From Anaeromassilibacillus stercoravium (GTDB lineage: Bacteria; Bacillota; Clostridia; Oscillospirales; Acutalibacteraceae): DNA of 64,000 bases. The stretch spans positions 1 to 64,000 of the forward strand of contig DWYE01000041.1 of the NCBI GenBank assembly GCA_019118845.1. Reading direction: 5' to 3'. Positions 1 through 7,544 of the stretch are shown piece after piece; positions within the stretch are counted from its first letter, which is position 1; every line of letters starts with the position of its first letter. The notes beneath the pieces are model-generated. The model did not search any database. It worked only from the letters and a program-made list of their open reading frames with translations, and was not told the origin of the DNA. Position numbers and translations under genes: made by a program.

Positions 1-91
1 AATTTTAAGTATACGCAACTTGATTAAAAATATCAATGAAAAATTTGTATTTAGAGATTTTTTCTCTGTTTAATCAAAACGAATCTAAAAA

Positions 92-123
92 AGACCTGCC
101 ACACTTATTATTGCAACAGGTCT
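92..123 (-). terminator. Rho-independent terminator of the XRE gene
   Basis: Inverted repeat AGACCTG/CAGGTCT. Read on the minus strand it is followed by a run of seven T residues (positions 91 to about 85). It lies just beyond the stop of the leftward XRE gene. Confidence 0.8.
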
Positions 124-147
124 CTTCTTCACTTTAAAGCAGAAAAA

Positions 148-450
148 CTATCTTTCCCGGAACGAATCCAGCAACTCCCGAATCAACCGGGCTTGTTTGG
201 GAGTAAACCCATCCAAATACAACATCGGTCGGTTATCCACACCCAAAAGGTAATCGGTGGAAACATTATATAAGCGTGCAAGGTCGATCAGTGTCTCAAG
301 GGAGGGAGTCTTTGTATTATTCTCATAACCACTAACGGTTGAAACTCCTAATTTCAACCGCTCGGCAACTTGTTTTTGTGTCATTCGTTTTGTTTGGCGC
401 AATTCTTTCAACCGCAGCCCAAAATCATAAAACTCTCCCATATACATCAC
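148..450 (-). CDS. XRE-family helix-turn-helix transcriptional regulator
   Basis: A 100-residue protein whose residues about 12-66 form a Cro/C1-type helix-turn-helix. The recognition region GVSTVSGYENNTKTPSLETL and the ending VSTDYLLG are typical of the family. The remaining 30 residues are short and charged, so no sensor or dimerisation domain is visible. It is therefore a DNA-binding protein of unknown target. The first codon used is GTG at 450. ATG codons at 447 and 441 are alternatives, and the GGGTGATG stretch could serve as ribosome binding site for the ATG at 441. It is transcribed divergently from a small ORF pair, and an inverted repeat GTATA-n7-TATAC (462-478) in the shared spacer could be its operator (inference). 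Confidence 0.88.
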   Translation of the reverse strand: MMYMGEFYDFGLRLKELRQTKRMTQKQVAERLKLGVSTVSGYENNTKTPSLETLIDLARLYNVSTDYLLGVDNRPMLYLDGFTPKQARLIRELLDSFRER

Positions 451-461
451 CCAAATTAACT

Positions 462-478
462 GTATAGGATTTTTATAC
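462..478. promoter_or_regulatory. Possible XRE operator in divergent spacer
   Basis: Inverted repeat GTATA-n7-TATAC in the 45-bp spacer between the XRE gene and the downstream small ORFs. Assignment as an operator rests only on position and symmetry. Confidence 0.3.
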
Positions 479-495
479 CCTTAAAGGAGATTTTT

Positions 496-543
496 ATGCT
501 TGATATTTTACTTTTAGTGTTGTATTATGGATATAACAGCTAA
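496..543 (+). CDS. Putative 15-residue hydrophobic leader peptide
   Basis: A very short reading frame, MLDILLLVLYYGYNS, preceded by an excellent AAAGGAGA ribosome binding site (484-491) about 5 bases before its ATG. Its stop codon lies inside the AAAGGGGA ribosome binding site of the next gene, so the two could be translationally coupled. The peptide is almost entirely hydrophobic. It could be a leader, a coupling ORF or a membrane micropeptide, or a chance frame. Confidence 0.3.
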   Translation: MLDILLLVLYYGYNS

Positions 544-558
544 AAGGGGATGGTTTGG

Positions 559-786
559 ATGATTCGATGCGACAAACAAGGAATCCATGACCTTTATCTG
601 CAAATGGCGCGGCTGGACCGCTACGTCGCCCGCCAGCCATCCTATATCGATTCTTTCCATGCCCTGCATGTTTGGCGGGAGCTGGAGCATGTACAAAAGG
701 AGGCCCTTCGCCTGCGGATTTCCCTTTTAGAAGATGAACACGTTGATTATTTGTGCGGGGATGGGAAAGACCATCCATACCTATAA
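559..786 (+). CDS. Small hypothetical protein, 75 aa
   Basis: I do not recognise this family. The protein is mainly helical by composition, with mixed charge and a Tyr/His/Arg-rich middle. It has no signal peptide or membrane segment. The start at 559 (MIRCDK) is preferred to the ATG at 550, because the ribosome binding site AAAGGGGA (543-550) is then at the correct distance. It is followed closely by a strong hairpin terminator, so it forms a short transcription unit with the leader ORF upstream. It lies next to an XRE regulator, so it could be that regulator's target, but nothing in the protein shows a function. Confidence 0.55.
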   Translation: MIRCDKQGIHDLYLQMARLDRYVARQPSYIDSFHALHVWRELEHVQKEALRLRISLLEDEHVDYLCGDGKDHPYL

Positions 787-832
787 TCAAGACAACTGCT
801 AAATCCTGCTGCAAATAGATTAAACTATAGAC

Positions 833-875
833 GCGCCTCTTCCGGTGAAAAGCCGAAAGAGGCGCATGTTTATTT
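833..875 (+). terminator. Hairpin terminator after the 75-aa gene
   Basis: Stem GCGCCTCTTCCGG/CCGAAAGAGGCGC (833-845 with 853-865, one mismatch), followed by ATGTTTATTTAT, a moderately U-rich tail. Confidence 0.75.
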
Positions 876-1043
876 ATATGCAAAATAAAAGCAACAGGAT
901 CGTTCAAACAACTTTCGCTCCCGCCGCCGAACCAGCGCATCCCTTTCGGTCCATGAAAACCCACGCCCACAGGGAATGCGGTATAAAACCGCGCCAAAAG
1001 GCCAAAATAGGAGGTAAATAGAACAAAAAGGATGTGAGCGGAT

Positions 1044-1493
1044 TTGGACATCAAAGTCACCAGAACCGAATACCAGCAAATGGCCGAAACTGTTTCGCCG
1101 AAGTCAAAGGTACTGCGCAATTGCGTGATGGCCTTTCTGGTCGGCGGGGCAATCTGTGCCCTGGGACAGGCGCTTACCACGCTGTTTTTGTCGTTTGATC
1201 TGCCGGAAAAGACAGCCAAGGCGTTTGTCTCCATCTCCCTGATCGCCTTGAGCGCCATTATGACCGGCCTAAAAGTCTACGACAAGATTGCAAAGCACGC
1301 TGGCGCGGGCACGCTGGTGCCGATCACCGGCTTTGCGAATTCGATTGTCTCCCCTGCGATGGAGTTCAAAAGCGAAGGCTATATCATGGGCATCGGCGCA
1401 AAGATGTTTTCCATCGCCGGGCCGGTGCTGGTCTACGGCACATGCGCCTCCATCATCTATGGGCTGATCCTTTTCCTCTTTAAGATGTACTGA
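1044..1493 (+). CDS. spoVAC: Stage V sporulation protein AC
   Basis: A 149-residue integral membrane protein of the SpoVAC family. Family knowledge: SpoVA proteins form the inner-membrane channel that moves calcium dipicolinate into the forespore and releases it at germination, and SpoVAC acts as the pore-like, mechanosensitive part. Hydrophobic segments are visible at about residues 26-50, 58-78, 88-108 and 122-147. The conserved stretch KVYDKIAKHAGAGTLVPITG and the motif GFANSIVSPAMEFKSEGYI are characteristic. The start is TTG at 1044, preceded by AAAAGGATGTGAG. It is followed 13 bases later by spoVAD. The usual third member spoVAE is not next to them. Confidence 0.95.
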   Translation: MDIKVTRTEYQQMAETVSPKSKVLRNCVMAFLVGGAICALGQALTTLFLSFDLPEKTAKAFVSISLIALSAIMTGLKVYDKIAKHAGAGTLVPITGFANSIVSPAMEFKSEGYIMGIGAKMFSIAGPVLVYGTCASIIYGLILFLFKMY

Positions 1494-1506
1494 AAGGGGT
1501 GCTTCC

Positions 1507-2526
1507 ATGCCGACCAGAATCGGAAAATACACGCTGCAATTGGACAAAGCCCCCGGCATTTTGGGATTCGCCTCTGTTGCGGGCAAGAAGGAGAAGGAGG
1601 GGCCGCTGGGCGCCTTCTTTGATGTGAGCCACACCGACAACACCCTGGGGGATGTGAGCTGGGAAAAAGCGGAAAGCCAGCTGCAAACCGAAGCGGTGCA
1701 GACAGCGCTCAAAAAGGCCGCGCTGGAGGGCAAAGACGTGGATTACATCCTCGCAGGCGACCTGCTAAACCAGTGCATTTCCTCGACCTTCGGCCTGCGC
1801 AGCCTGGGGATCCCCTTTCTTGGCCAATATGGGGCCTGCTCCACGATGGCCCAAACTTTGGGCCTGGCGTCCCTGTTTGTGGAATCCGGGATCGCGCGGC
1901 GGGCCGTGGCCGTGACCTCCTCGCATTTCTGCTCCGCGGAGCGGCAGTTCCGTTTCCCGCTGGAATACGGCGGGCAGCGCACCCCGACCGCCCAGTGGAC
2001 CGCGACCGCGGCTGGTTCTGTCGTCGTCGGGGCGCACGGGCGCGGGGAGGTGAAAATCAACGCCGTAACCTTTGGGCGCATCGCAGACCTTGGCATCAAG
2101 GACGCCAACAACATGGGCGCAGCGATGGCCCCCGCCGCCGCGCAGACACTGCACGACTATCTGACCGACACCGGCGCCTCCCCCTCGGACTACGACCTGA
2201 TCCTCACCGGCGACCTCGGCGCGGTCGGCTGCGAGCTGATGGACGAGATTCTGGAAAAGGACGGCATCGACATCCGGGAAATTCACAACGATTGCGGCCT
2301 GATGATCTACGAACGCCAGGCGCAGGACGTCCACGCCGGCGGTTCCGGCTGCGGGTGCTCCGCCGCGGTGCTGTGCTCGATCATCCTGCGGCAGCTTTCC
2401 TCCGGGGAGCTCAAAAAGGTGCTCTTCATCGGCACCGGCGCATTGATGTCCACCACATCCTCGCAGCAGGGCGAGAGCATCCCCGGCATCGCGCACTTGG
2501 TGTTCCTCGAGTCCCAGGCAAAATAA
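1507..2526 (+). CDS. spoVAD: Stage V sporulation protein AD
   Basis: A 339-residue soluble member of the SpoVA complex with a thiolase-like fold. In the family it binds dipicolinic acid and docks on the SpoVAC channel on the forespore face. Characteristic stretches are GDLLNQCISSTFGLRSLGIP, GQYGACSTMAQTL, SSHFCSAERQFRFPLEYG and, near the C-terminus, HAGGSGCGCSAAVL. The length is normal. An AAAGGGG site precedes the ATG at 1507. It is co-transcribed with spoVAC and terminated by a strong hairpin 35 bases after the stop. spoVAE, spoVAF and gerA-type genes are absent here. Confidence 0.96.
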   Translation: MPTRIGKYTLQLDKAPGILGFASVAGKKEKEGPLGAFFDVSHTDNTLGDVSWEKAESQLQTEAVQTALKKAALEGKDVDYILAGDLLNQCISSTFGLRSLGIPFLGQYGACSTMAQTLGLASLFVESGIARRAVAVTSSHFCSAERQFRFPLEYGGQRTPTAQWTATAAGSVVVGAHGRGEVKINAVTFGRIADLGIKDANNMGAAMAPAAAQTLHDYLTDTGASPSDYDLILTGDLGAVGCELMDEILEKDGIDIREIHNDCGLMIYERQAQDVHAGGSGCGCSAAVLCSIILRQLSSGELKKVLFIGTGALMSTTSSQQGESIPGIAHLVFLESQAK

Positions 2527-2560
2527 CAGGAATCATCGCATTTTATCCGAATAGTTTAAA

Positions 2561-2605
2561 GAAGTCCTCTGGCATCCGATTGGTTTCCAGAGGACTTCTT
2601 TCCTT
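2561..2605 (+). terminator. Terminator after spoVAD
   Basis: Stem GAAGTCCTCTGG/CCAGAGGACTTC with tail TTTCCTT on the plus strand. The opposite strand ends in CTTCTTT, so it may also stop the convergent serine hydrolase transcript. Confidence 0.85.
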
Positions 2606-2625
2606 AAAACAAAACGGGCGGCCAC

Positions 2626-4443
2626 TCACGGCCTCACCCGCGTGGCCTTCACCCGTGGGCGCGAAACCTGCGCGACGCGTTCGTCCAAGCGCTGCTGCCC
2701 CACGGTATCCATAAAGAGTTTATTCAGGCTGTTCTGGTTCTCCCTGCCGCCCACCAGGGAAAAGAGCACCTCAAGCGAAGCTTCCACACTCGGCAGCTCG
2801 TCAAAGCGGATCAGCATCCGCTCCGGGCTGTACAGGATGAATTTCATAATCCGGACGCTCGGGGTCTCTGTGAAACAGATAAAGACCTTCAACACCGGGC
2901 GATCGTCCTCGTCCGTCGTCAGGCGCGCCGTGCTGCCGACCGCATAGATCTCGCCGTTCAGGGTCACGCAGCCCTTGCGCGGGGTCCCGTCCATCCCCGC
3001 CACAATGAGGTTGGTCTCCGCACCATCCTCCACGATCAGGCGGCATTCGCCGGGGGAAAATTCCATGCTGATTTTGGAAATGTTGGCGCCAAAATTGTTG
3101 GTGGTCCCCTGCAAGATCAAGGGCATCAGGGCGGCGGAGCTGCTTTCCAACTGATACTGACGGCCGTTGAGCTTGCGCAGCTCCGGTGGGACCGTTGGCA
3201 CAACCTGCTTTTCCGGGAACACACGCCGCCACACACGGCTCCAAGTGGAAAGGCGCTTTGGCTTTGGGGCGGTTTCCCGGATGGCATAGAGGTTCCCCAG
3301 GGCGTTGCGCAGCGAACGCAGGGCACGGATGTCGTTTGGCAGCGGATCGTCCGAGAGCCCCTTTGCCGCATCGCCAAAGTATTTCTCCACGATCAGGCAG
3401 GTCTCGTCCGCAAAGAGGCTTGGGCTGCCCCCCGTCATCGCAATGACCATATCGCGCTCCGGCAGGACGATCACATATTGCCCCAACATGCCGTTGAACT
3501 GATAGGCGCCCTTGGCCCCAAAGCTCCAAATCTGGTAGCCGTATCCCTTGGAGTAGTCGCCCTCGCGGGTGGGCGTGTCCATTTTGGTGGATTCGATCAC
3601 CCAGTCCTCCGGCAAAAGCTGCTTTTCTTTGCCATCCACCATCCACCGGCCGCGCTGCAAATAAAACTGCCCCAGTTTGGCCATGTCCACGGTGCGCAGC
3701 CAGAGACCCCAGCCGCCTTTTTCAATCCCCATGGGGCACACGTCCCAACTCACATTGTGAATCCCCAGGGGGTCAAACAGGCGCGGCGTCAGGTATTCCA
3801 CCAGGCCCATCCCCGTTTTCTTGCAGAGGATGGCGCTGAGCAAATACGTATTTAAGCTGTTGTAACTGAATTCCGTCCCCGGCTCAAACGAGCAATCCGA
3901 CTGCAAAATGGCGCGGATCCAATCCTTCTCCACCACGGAATGGATCTCGTTGAATTTTAAGCCGGAGGTCATATTGAGCAGATGGCGCACCGTGATGTTG
4001 TTGATGCGCGGGCTGCGGAACAGCACATTTTTATCCGGGAAATATCCAGCCGCCTTGTCGTCGAGGGCGAGCAGCCCTTCCTGGACGGCAAACCCCACCG
4101 CCATGCTCACCACGCTCTTTGCGAGCGAGAACATCATATGCGGATAGCTGCCGGAATACGGCTTCCAGCTCCCCTCCGCGACGATCTTCCCATGGCGGAG
4201 CACCATCGCGCTGTGCACATGGATGGATGGGCAGGCATCCAGCTCTTCAAAAAAGCGCTGGAGATGGGCGCTTGGAATACCCTCGTGTTCCGGTATGGAA
4301 CGCATCAGGCCGCCCGAATCGGCGTTGGGAATATTTTTGTGCTTCTGCGGCACAAACGGATACGGGTTGATGTGCTGTAAGTCGCCGCGGAATAGCTTTA
4401 GCAGCAGGTCTACGACCTTCATCTGGGAACGCAAATCCATCAT
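2626..4443 (-). CDS. Serine hydrolase, class C beta-lactamase/esterase type
   Basis: A 605-residue protein with a beta-lactamase-related (PBP4*/EstB-type) domain in residues about 60-370. The SxxK catalytic motif is S106-L-A-K109, and a YNSLN stretch stands where the second catalytic tyrosine motif is expected. No signal peptide is visible, so it is probably cytoplasmic or membrane-peripheral. The last 200 residues form an extra beta-rich region with no family I recognise. It follows the 159-aa gene with a 6-base gap and a GAGGTG ribosome binding site overlapping that gene's stop, so it is the last gene of the desulfurase-thiI-cinA operon. Possible roles are hydrolysis of small esters, amides or D-amino-acid peptides. 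The substrate cannot be told. Confidence 0.8.
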   Translation of the reverse strand: MMDLRSQMKVVDLLLKLFRGDLQHINPYPFVPQKHKNIPNADSGGLMRSIPEHEGIPSAHLQRFFEELDACPSIHVHSAMVLRHGKIVAEGSWKPYSGSYPHMMFSLAKSVVSMAVGFAVQEGLLALDDKAAGYFPDKNVLFRSPRINNITVRHLLNMTSGLKFNEIHSVVEKDWIRAILQSDCSFEPGTEFSYNSLNTYLLSAILCKKTGMGLVEYLTPRLFDPLGIHNVSWDVCPMGIEKGGWGLWLRTVDMAKLGQFYLQRGRWMVDGKEKQLLPEDWVIESTKMDTPTREGDYSKGYGYQIWSFGAKGAYQFNGMLGQYVIVLPERDMVIAMTGGSPSLFADETCLIVEKYFGDAAKGLSDDPLPNDIRALRSLRNALGNLYAIRETAPKPKRLSTWSRVWRRVFPEKQVVPTVPPELRKLNGRQYQLESSSAALMPLILQGTTNNFGANISKISMEFSPGECRLIVEDGAETNLIVAGMDGTPRKGCVTLNGEIYAVGSTARLTTDEDDRPVLKVFICFTETPSVRIMKFILYSPERMLIRFDELPSVEASLEVLFSLVGGRENQNSLNKLFMDTVGQQRLDERVAQVSRPRVKATRVRP

Positions 4444-4449
4444 AGGGCA

Positions 4450-4929
4450 TCACCTCGTAAAGAAGGGCTCGATCAACGCCTCGTAGTCGACCTCCTTCGG
4501 GGGAGGGACCGGCGTCAGGCCAAATTTTTCCACCAGACGCCGCTGGGTGCCGGGCAGTTGAATCCGCAGCTCTTCCGGCAGGTCCGGCAAAAGGACAATC
4601 GTCTGCGTCTGGCTCTCCAGCAGATAGCCGCAGGCGTCGAAACCCGTCAGGCGGCGCACATGTTTGGGTTCGCCCTGTTCGTCCAGCGGCACATGCAGCG
4701 CCTGGAACACGGTGTCCGCGCAGAGCAGCCGCCCGCCTTCCACCGCGCTCACCAGATAAATCAAGGGGTACTTTTTCAGGAAAGAGGCCAATGCGCGGCA
4801 CAAGCCCTCCCTGCGTGCGCTCGCATTGACGCCCTGCAGGGCAACCCGCAGGTTTGCCGCCGCTTTGCGCACCTCCTGCTCACACAGGGATGTCCGGCGC
4901 GCCTGAAAAAACAGCAGTCCAGCATCCAT
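4450..4929 (-). CDS. Hypothetical protein, 159 aa
   Basis: No family recognised. The start at 4929 (MDAGLLFFQARRTS) is chosen because a GGAGGG site lies 8 bases upstream. A longer frame would run into cinA. The N-terminal 70 residues are helical and Arg/Ala-rich, the middle (YPLIYLVSAVEGGRLLCADT) suggests an alpha/beta core, and the C-terminus contains a PVPPPKEVDYEALIEPFFTR tail. No membrane segment is evident. It is located between cinA and the serine hydrolase with operon-like spacing on both sides, so it is probably co-expressed with them. Confidence 0.65.
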   Translation of the reverse strand: MDAGLLFFQARRTSLCEQEVRKAAANLRVALQGVNASARREGLCRALASFLKKYPLIYLVSAVEGGRLLCADTVFQALHVPLDEQGEPKHVRRLTGFDACGYLLESQTQTIVLLPDLPEELRIQLPGTQRRLVEKFGLTPVPPPKEVDYEALIEPFFTR

Positions 4930-4970
4930 CGTTTTTCCCTCCGTTTCTTTGAAGTAAATCGGGACGCGGC

Positions 4971-6230
4971 TTACACCGCGTGTCCTTCCACCGGCAGCCC
5001 CGCCAGATACCGCCGCACCATATCGAGCGCATAGTGCGCCGCGCGGTCGCGCACCCACGTGCGGTTCTTGACGCGGCCCGGCGGGTCCATCCGCCGCACC
5101 CAGGTGTGCGTCCCATCGCTCAATGCCATATAGACCAGGCCGACCGGCTTTTCCGGTGTACCGCCGCCGGGCCCGGCGAGGCCCGTAATCCCAAGCCCCA
5201 AGCTGGCCCCGGCTTTTTTCCGCACGCCTTCGGCCATGGCGCGCGCCACCGGCTCGCTCACCGCGCCATACGCGGGGAACAGCTCCTCCGGCACGCCCAG
5301 CAACATGCTCTTGACGTCGTTGGAATAGGTCACCGCGCCCATCTCAAACACCTCGGATGCGCCTGGCACGTCCGTCAGGCGCTTGGCGACCAGGCCGCCG
5401 GTGCAGGATTCGGCAGTGGCCAAGTGCAGCCCCTTTTCTTGCAGGCCATGCACCACCACTTCCTCCAGGCTCTCCACGTCCACGCCGTAAACGAATTCGC
5501 CTAGGCGCACACAGACCTCCCGCACCACCGGTTCGCATAGAGCGGCGGCCTCCTGCTCTGTCGCGGCCTTGGCCGTTATGCGGACAAACATCTCGTTCTC
5601 TTTGGCATACGTCGCCGCGGTCGGGTTGGCCCCTTCGGTCAGATCGCGGATCTTTTCCTCTGCCGCGCCCTCCCCGATGCCAAACACGCGCACCATCCGG
5701 GAGACGATGATCGCCTGTTCCCGCTGCGCCAGATACGGCACCGCATAGCGCTTGAGCATCAGCTCCATCTCGGACGGCGGGCCGGGCAGCATGATGACCA
5801 CCTTGCCCGTGTCCGTCTCCAAGCCGCAGCCCGGCGCCGTGCCCGCATCGTTCGGGAAGACCGTGCACCCCTTGGGCAGCATGGCCTGTTTGTATTGGTT
5901 TTCCCCGCAGTAGCGCCCTTTAAAATAGGTCTCGATGCGCTGGCGGCTCTCCTCATGCAAAACGAGCTCCACACCCGCCGCCTCCGCGATGGTCTCCTTG
6001 GTCAGGTCGTCCCCTGTGGGGCCAAGCCCGCCGGTGGTGATCACGACGTCGCTGCGCGAGAGCGCTTCGCGCAATGCGGCGCACAGGCGCTCTGCGTTGT
6101 CGCCCACCGTGCAGGAAAAGAGCAGGTCGATCCCCAGCGCGGAAAGCTCGCGTGCAATGATGGTGGTGTCCGTATTGACCGTATGGCCCAAAAGCAATTC
6201 GGTGCCCACAGAGATAATTTCCGCATTCAT
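4971..6230 (-). CDS. cinA: CinA-type protein, nicotinamide-nucleotide amidase/ADP-ribose pyrophosphatase family
   Basis: A 419-residue full-length CinA. The N-terminal MoCF-like domain (about 1-170) contains the GGLGPTGDDLTKE and LPGPPSEM motifs. The C-terminal CinA domain (about 250-410) contains TAESCTGGLVAKRLTDVPGA and GITGLAGPGGG. Family knowledge: the C-terminal domain deamidates NMN for pyridine nucleotide recycling, the N-terminal domain hydrolyses ADP-ribose-type dinucleotides, and in some Firmicutes the gene is linked to competence. A GAGGAGG site precedes the ATG at 6230. It lies about 120 bases downstream of thiI in the same orientation. In that gap I see only a 16-codon frame with no support. 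Confidence 0.96.
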   Translation of the reverse strand: MNAEIISVGTELLLGHTVNTDTTIIARELSALGIDLLFSCTVGDNAERLCAALREALSRSDVVITTGGLGPTGDDLTKETIAEAAGVELVLHEESRQRIETYFKGRYCGENQYKQAMLPKGCTVFPNDAGTAPGCGLETDTGKVVIMLPGPPSEMELMLKRYAVPYLAQREQAIIVSRMVRVFGIGEGAAEEKIRDLTEGANPTAATYAKENEMFVRITAKAATEQEAAALCEPVVREVCVRLGEFVYGVDVESLEEVVVHGLQEKGLHLATAESCTGGLVAKRLTDVPGASEVFEMGAVTYSNDVKSMLLGVPEELFPAYGAVSEPVARAMAEGVRKKAGASLGLGITGLAGPGGGTPEKPVGLVYMALSDGTHTWVRRMDPPGRVKNRTWVRDRAAHYALDMVRRYLAGLPVEGHAV

Positions 6231-6348
6231 TCCGATGTAACCTCCTCACGGTAACGCTTCACAATTTCCAAATGTGTATGCAAAATTCCAGATCCATTTT
6301 CTCGCTCATCCGCGGGCAAGAGTGCGCCGCGGCACCCACTTGATTTCC

Positions 6349-7527
6349 TCAACGATACGCCGTAATCTTCCGGAAGGTCGTGCGGTTCACGCAGTCCTCC
6401 AAAAGCGCTTCGCTGTCCAATGCGGATTCCGCCTCCAAGAGCTTTTCCATCTCCGGGCGGGTGCGCGGATGCTTCGGCGTAAAGACCGTGCAGCAATCCT
6501 CGTATGGCTGGATGGAGAGGTCGTATGTGTCGATTTTGCGCGCCATTGCGACGATTTCGCTCTTGTCCGTGCCGATCAGCGGGCGGAACACCGGCATCAT
6601 CGCGGCCGCGTCCGTGCAGACGATCGCCTGCAGCGTCTGGCTGGCCACCTGCCCCAGGCTCTCGCCGGTAATCAGCGCGGAACAGCCCTCCTTGCGCGCA
6701 ATGCGCTCCGCGGCGCGCATCATAAAGCGCCGCATAATCAAGGTGAAGTACTCCTCGGGGCATTTGTCCCGGATCTCCTCCTGAATCCTCGTAAACGGCA
6801 CCGTAAACATAAACATCCGGCCCGCATATTCGCTGACCTTTTGCAGCAGGTCGACCACCTTCTGCTCCGCGCGCTCACTGGTGTAGGGCGGGCTGGCGAA
6901 GTGGACAGCCGTCAATTCCAGGCCGCGCCGGGCCATCTGCCAGGCAGCCACAGGGCTGTCGATGCCGCCGCTGATGAGGATCGCCGCCTTGCCGCCCGTC
7001 CCCACCGGGATGCCGCCCGCGCCGGGCAGCGCCTTCCCATGGATATACGCGCCGAAGTCGCGGACCTCCACCCGCACCTCCAGGTCGGGGTTGTGCACGT
7101 CGACGTGCAGGTTGGGGAACTGCTGCAACAGGTATTCGCCCACCGCCGCGGAGATCTCGGGCGATTTCAGCGGGAAATGTTTATCGGAGCGTTTGCTCTC
7201 CACTTTAAAGCTGGAGATGGTGCTCAACTGGTCGCGCAGGTAGTCCGCCGCGGTCTTCAGGATGCTGTCCATGTTCTTCTCCGCCATGCACGCGCGGGAG
7301 AAGGCGATCACGCCGAACACCTTCCCCACGCGCTCCGCCGCAGCTCCCAAGTCGATGCCATCCTCCAGGGGCTCCACATAGATGGTGGACTGCGCCTCGC
7401 GGATATCAAATTTCCCCAACGGTTCCAAACGCCGGCGCAGGTTACGGATCAGGGCGAACTCAAAGCTCTGGCGGTTCAGCCCCTTTAATACAATTTCACC
7501 CAATTTGATCAAAATAATCTCTTTCAT
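6349..7527 (-). CDS. thiI: tRNA 4-thiouridine synthase ThiI
   Basis: A 392-residue ThiI. The THUMP region (about residues 60-165) precedes the PP-loop ATPase, whose motif ILISGGIDSPVAAW lies near residue 187. This enzyme adenylates U8 of tRNA and receives sulfur to form 4-thiouridine. The C-terminal rhodanese domain found in E. coli ThiI is absent, as in Bacillus-type enzymes that take sulfur from a dedicated NifZ-like cysteine desulfurase. That partner lies immediately upstream, with a 17-base gap. Start at 7527, ATGAAAGAGATT, preceded by GTAAGGATTTGTAAG. Confidence 0.96.
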   Translation of the reverse strand: MKEIILIKLGEIVLKGLNRQSFEFALIRNLRRRLEPLGKFDIREAQSTIYVEPLEDGIDLGAAAERVGKVFGVIAFSRACMAEKNMDSILKTAADYLRDQLSTISSFKVESKRSDKHFPLKSPEISAAVGEYLLQQFPNLHVDVHNPDLEVRVEVRDFGAYIHGKALPGAGGIPVGTGGKAAILISGGIDSPVAAWQMARRGLELTAVHFASPPYTSERAEQKVVDLLQKVSEYAGRMFMFTVPFTRIQEEIRDKCPEEYFTLIMRRFMMRAAERIARKEGCSALITGESLGQVASQTLQAIVCTDAAAMMPVFRPLIGTDKSEIVAMARKIDTYDLSIQPYEDCCTVFTPKHPRTRPEMEKLLEAESALDSEALLEDCVNRTTFRKITAYR

Positions 7528-7544
7528 CTTACAAATCCTTACTT

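Noticed and set aside
1773..2714. A 313-codon plus-strand frame overlapping spoVAD in another frame
   Set aside because: It is extremely Arg/Pro/Gly-rich, as expected from the wrong frame of a GC-rich gene. spoVAD motifs occupy the correct frame.
6274..7488. A 404-codon plus-strand frame opposite thiI
   Set aside because: It is a shadow of GC-rich third positions, and the thiI motifs on the minus strand are decisive.
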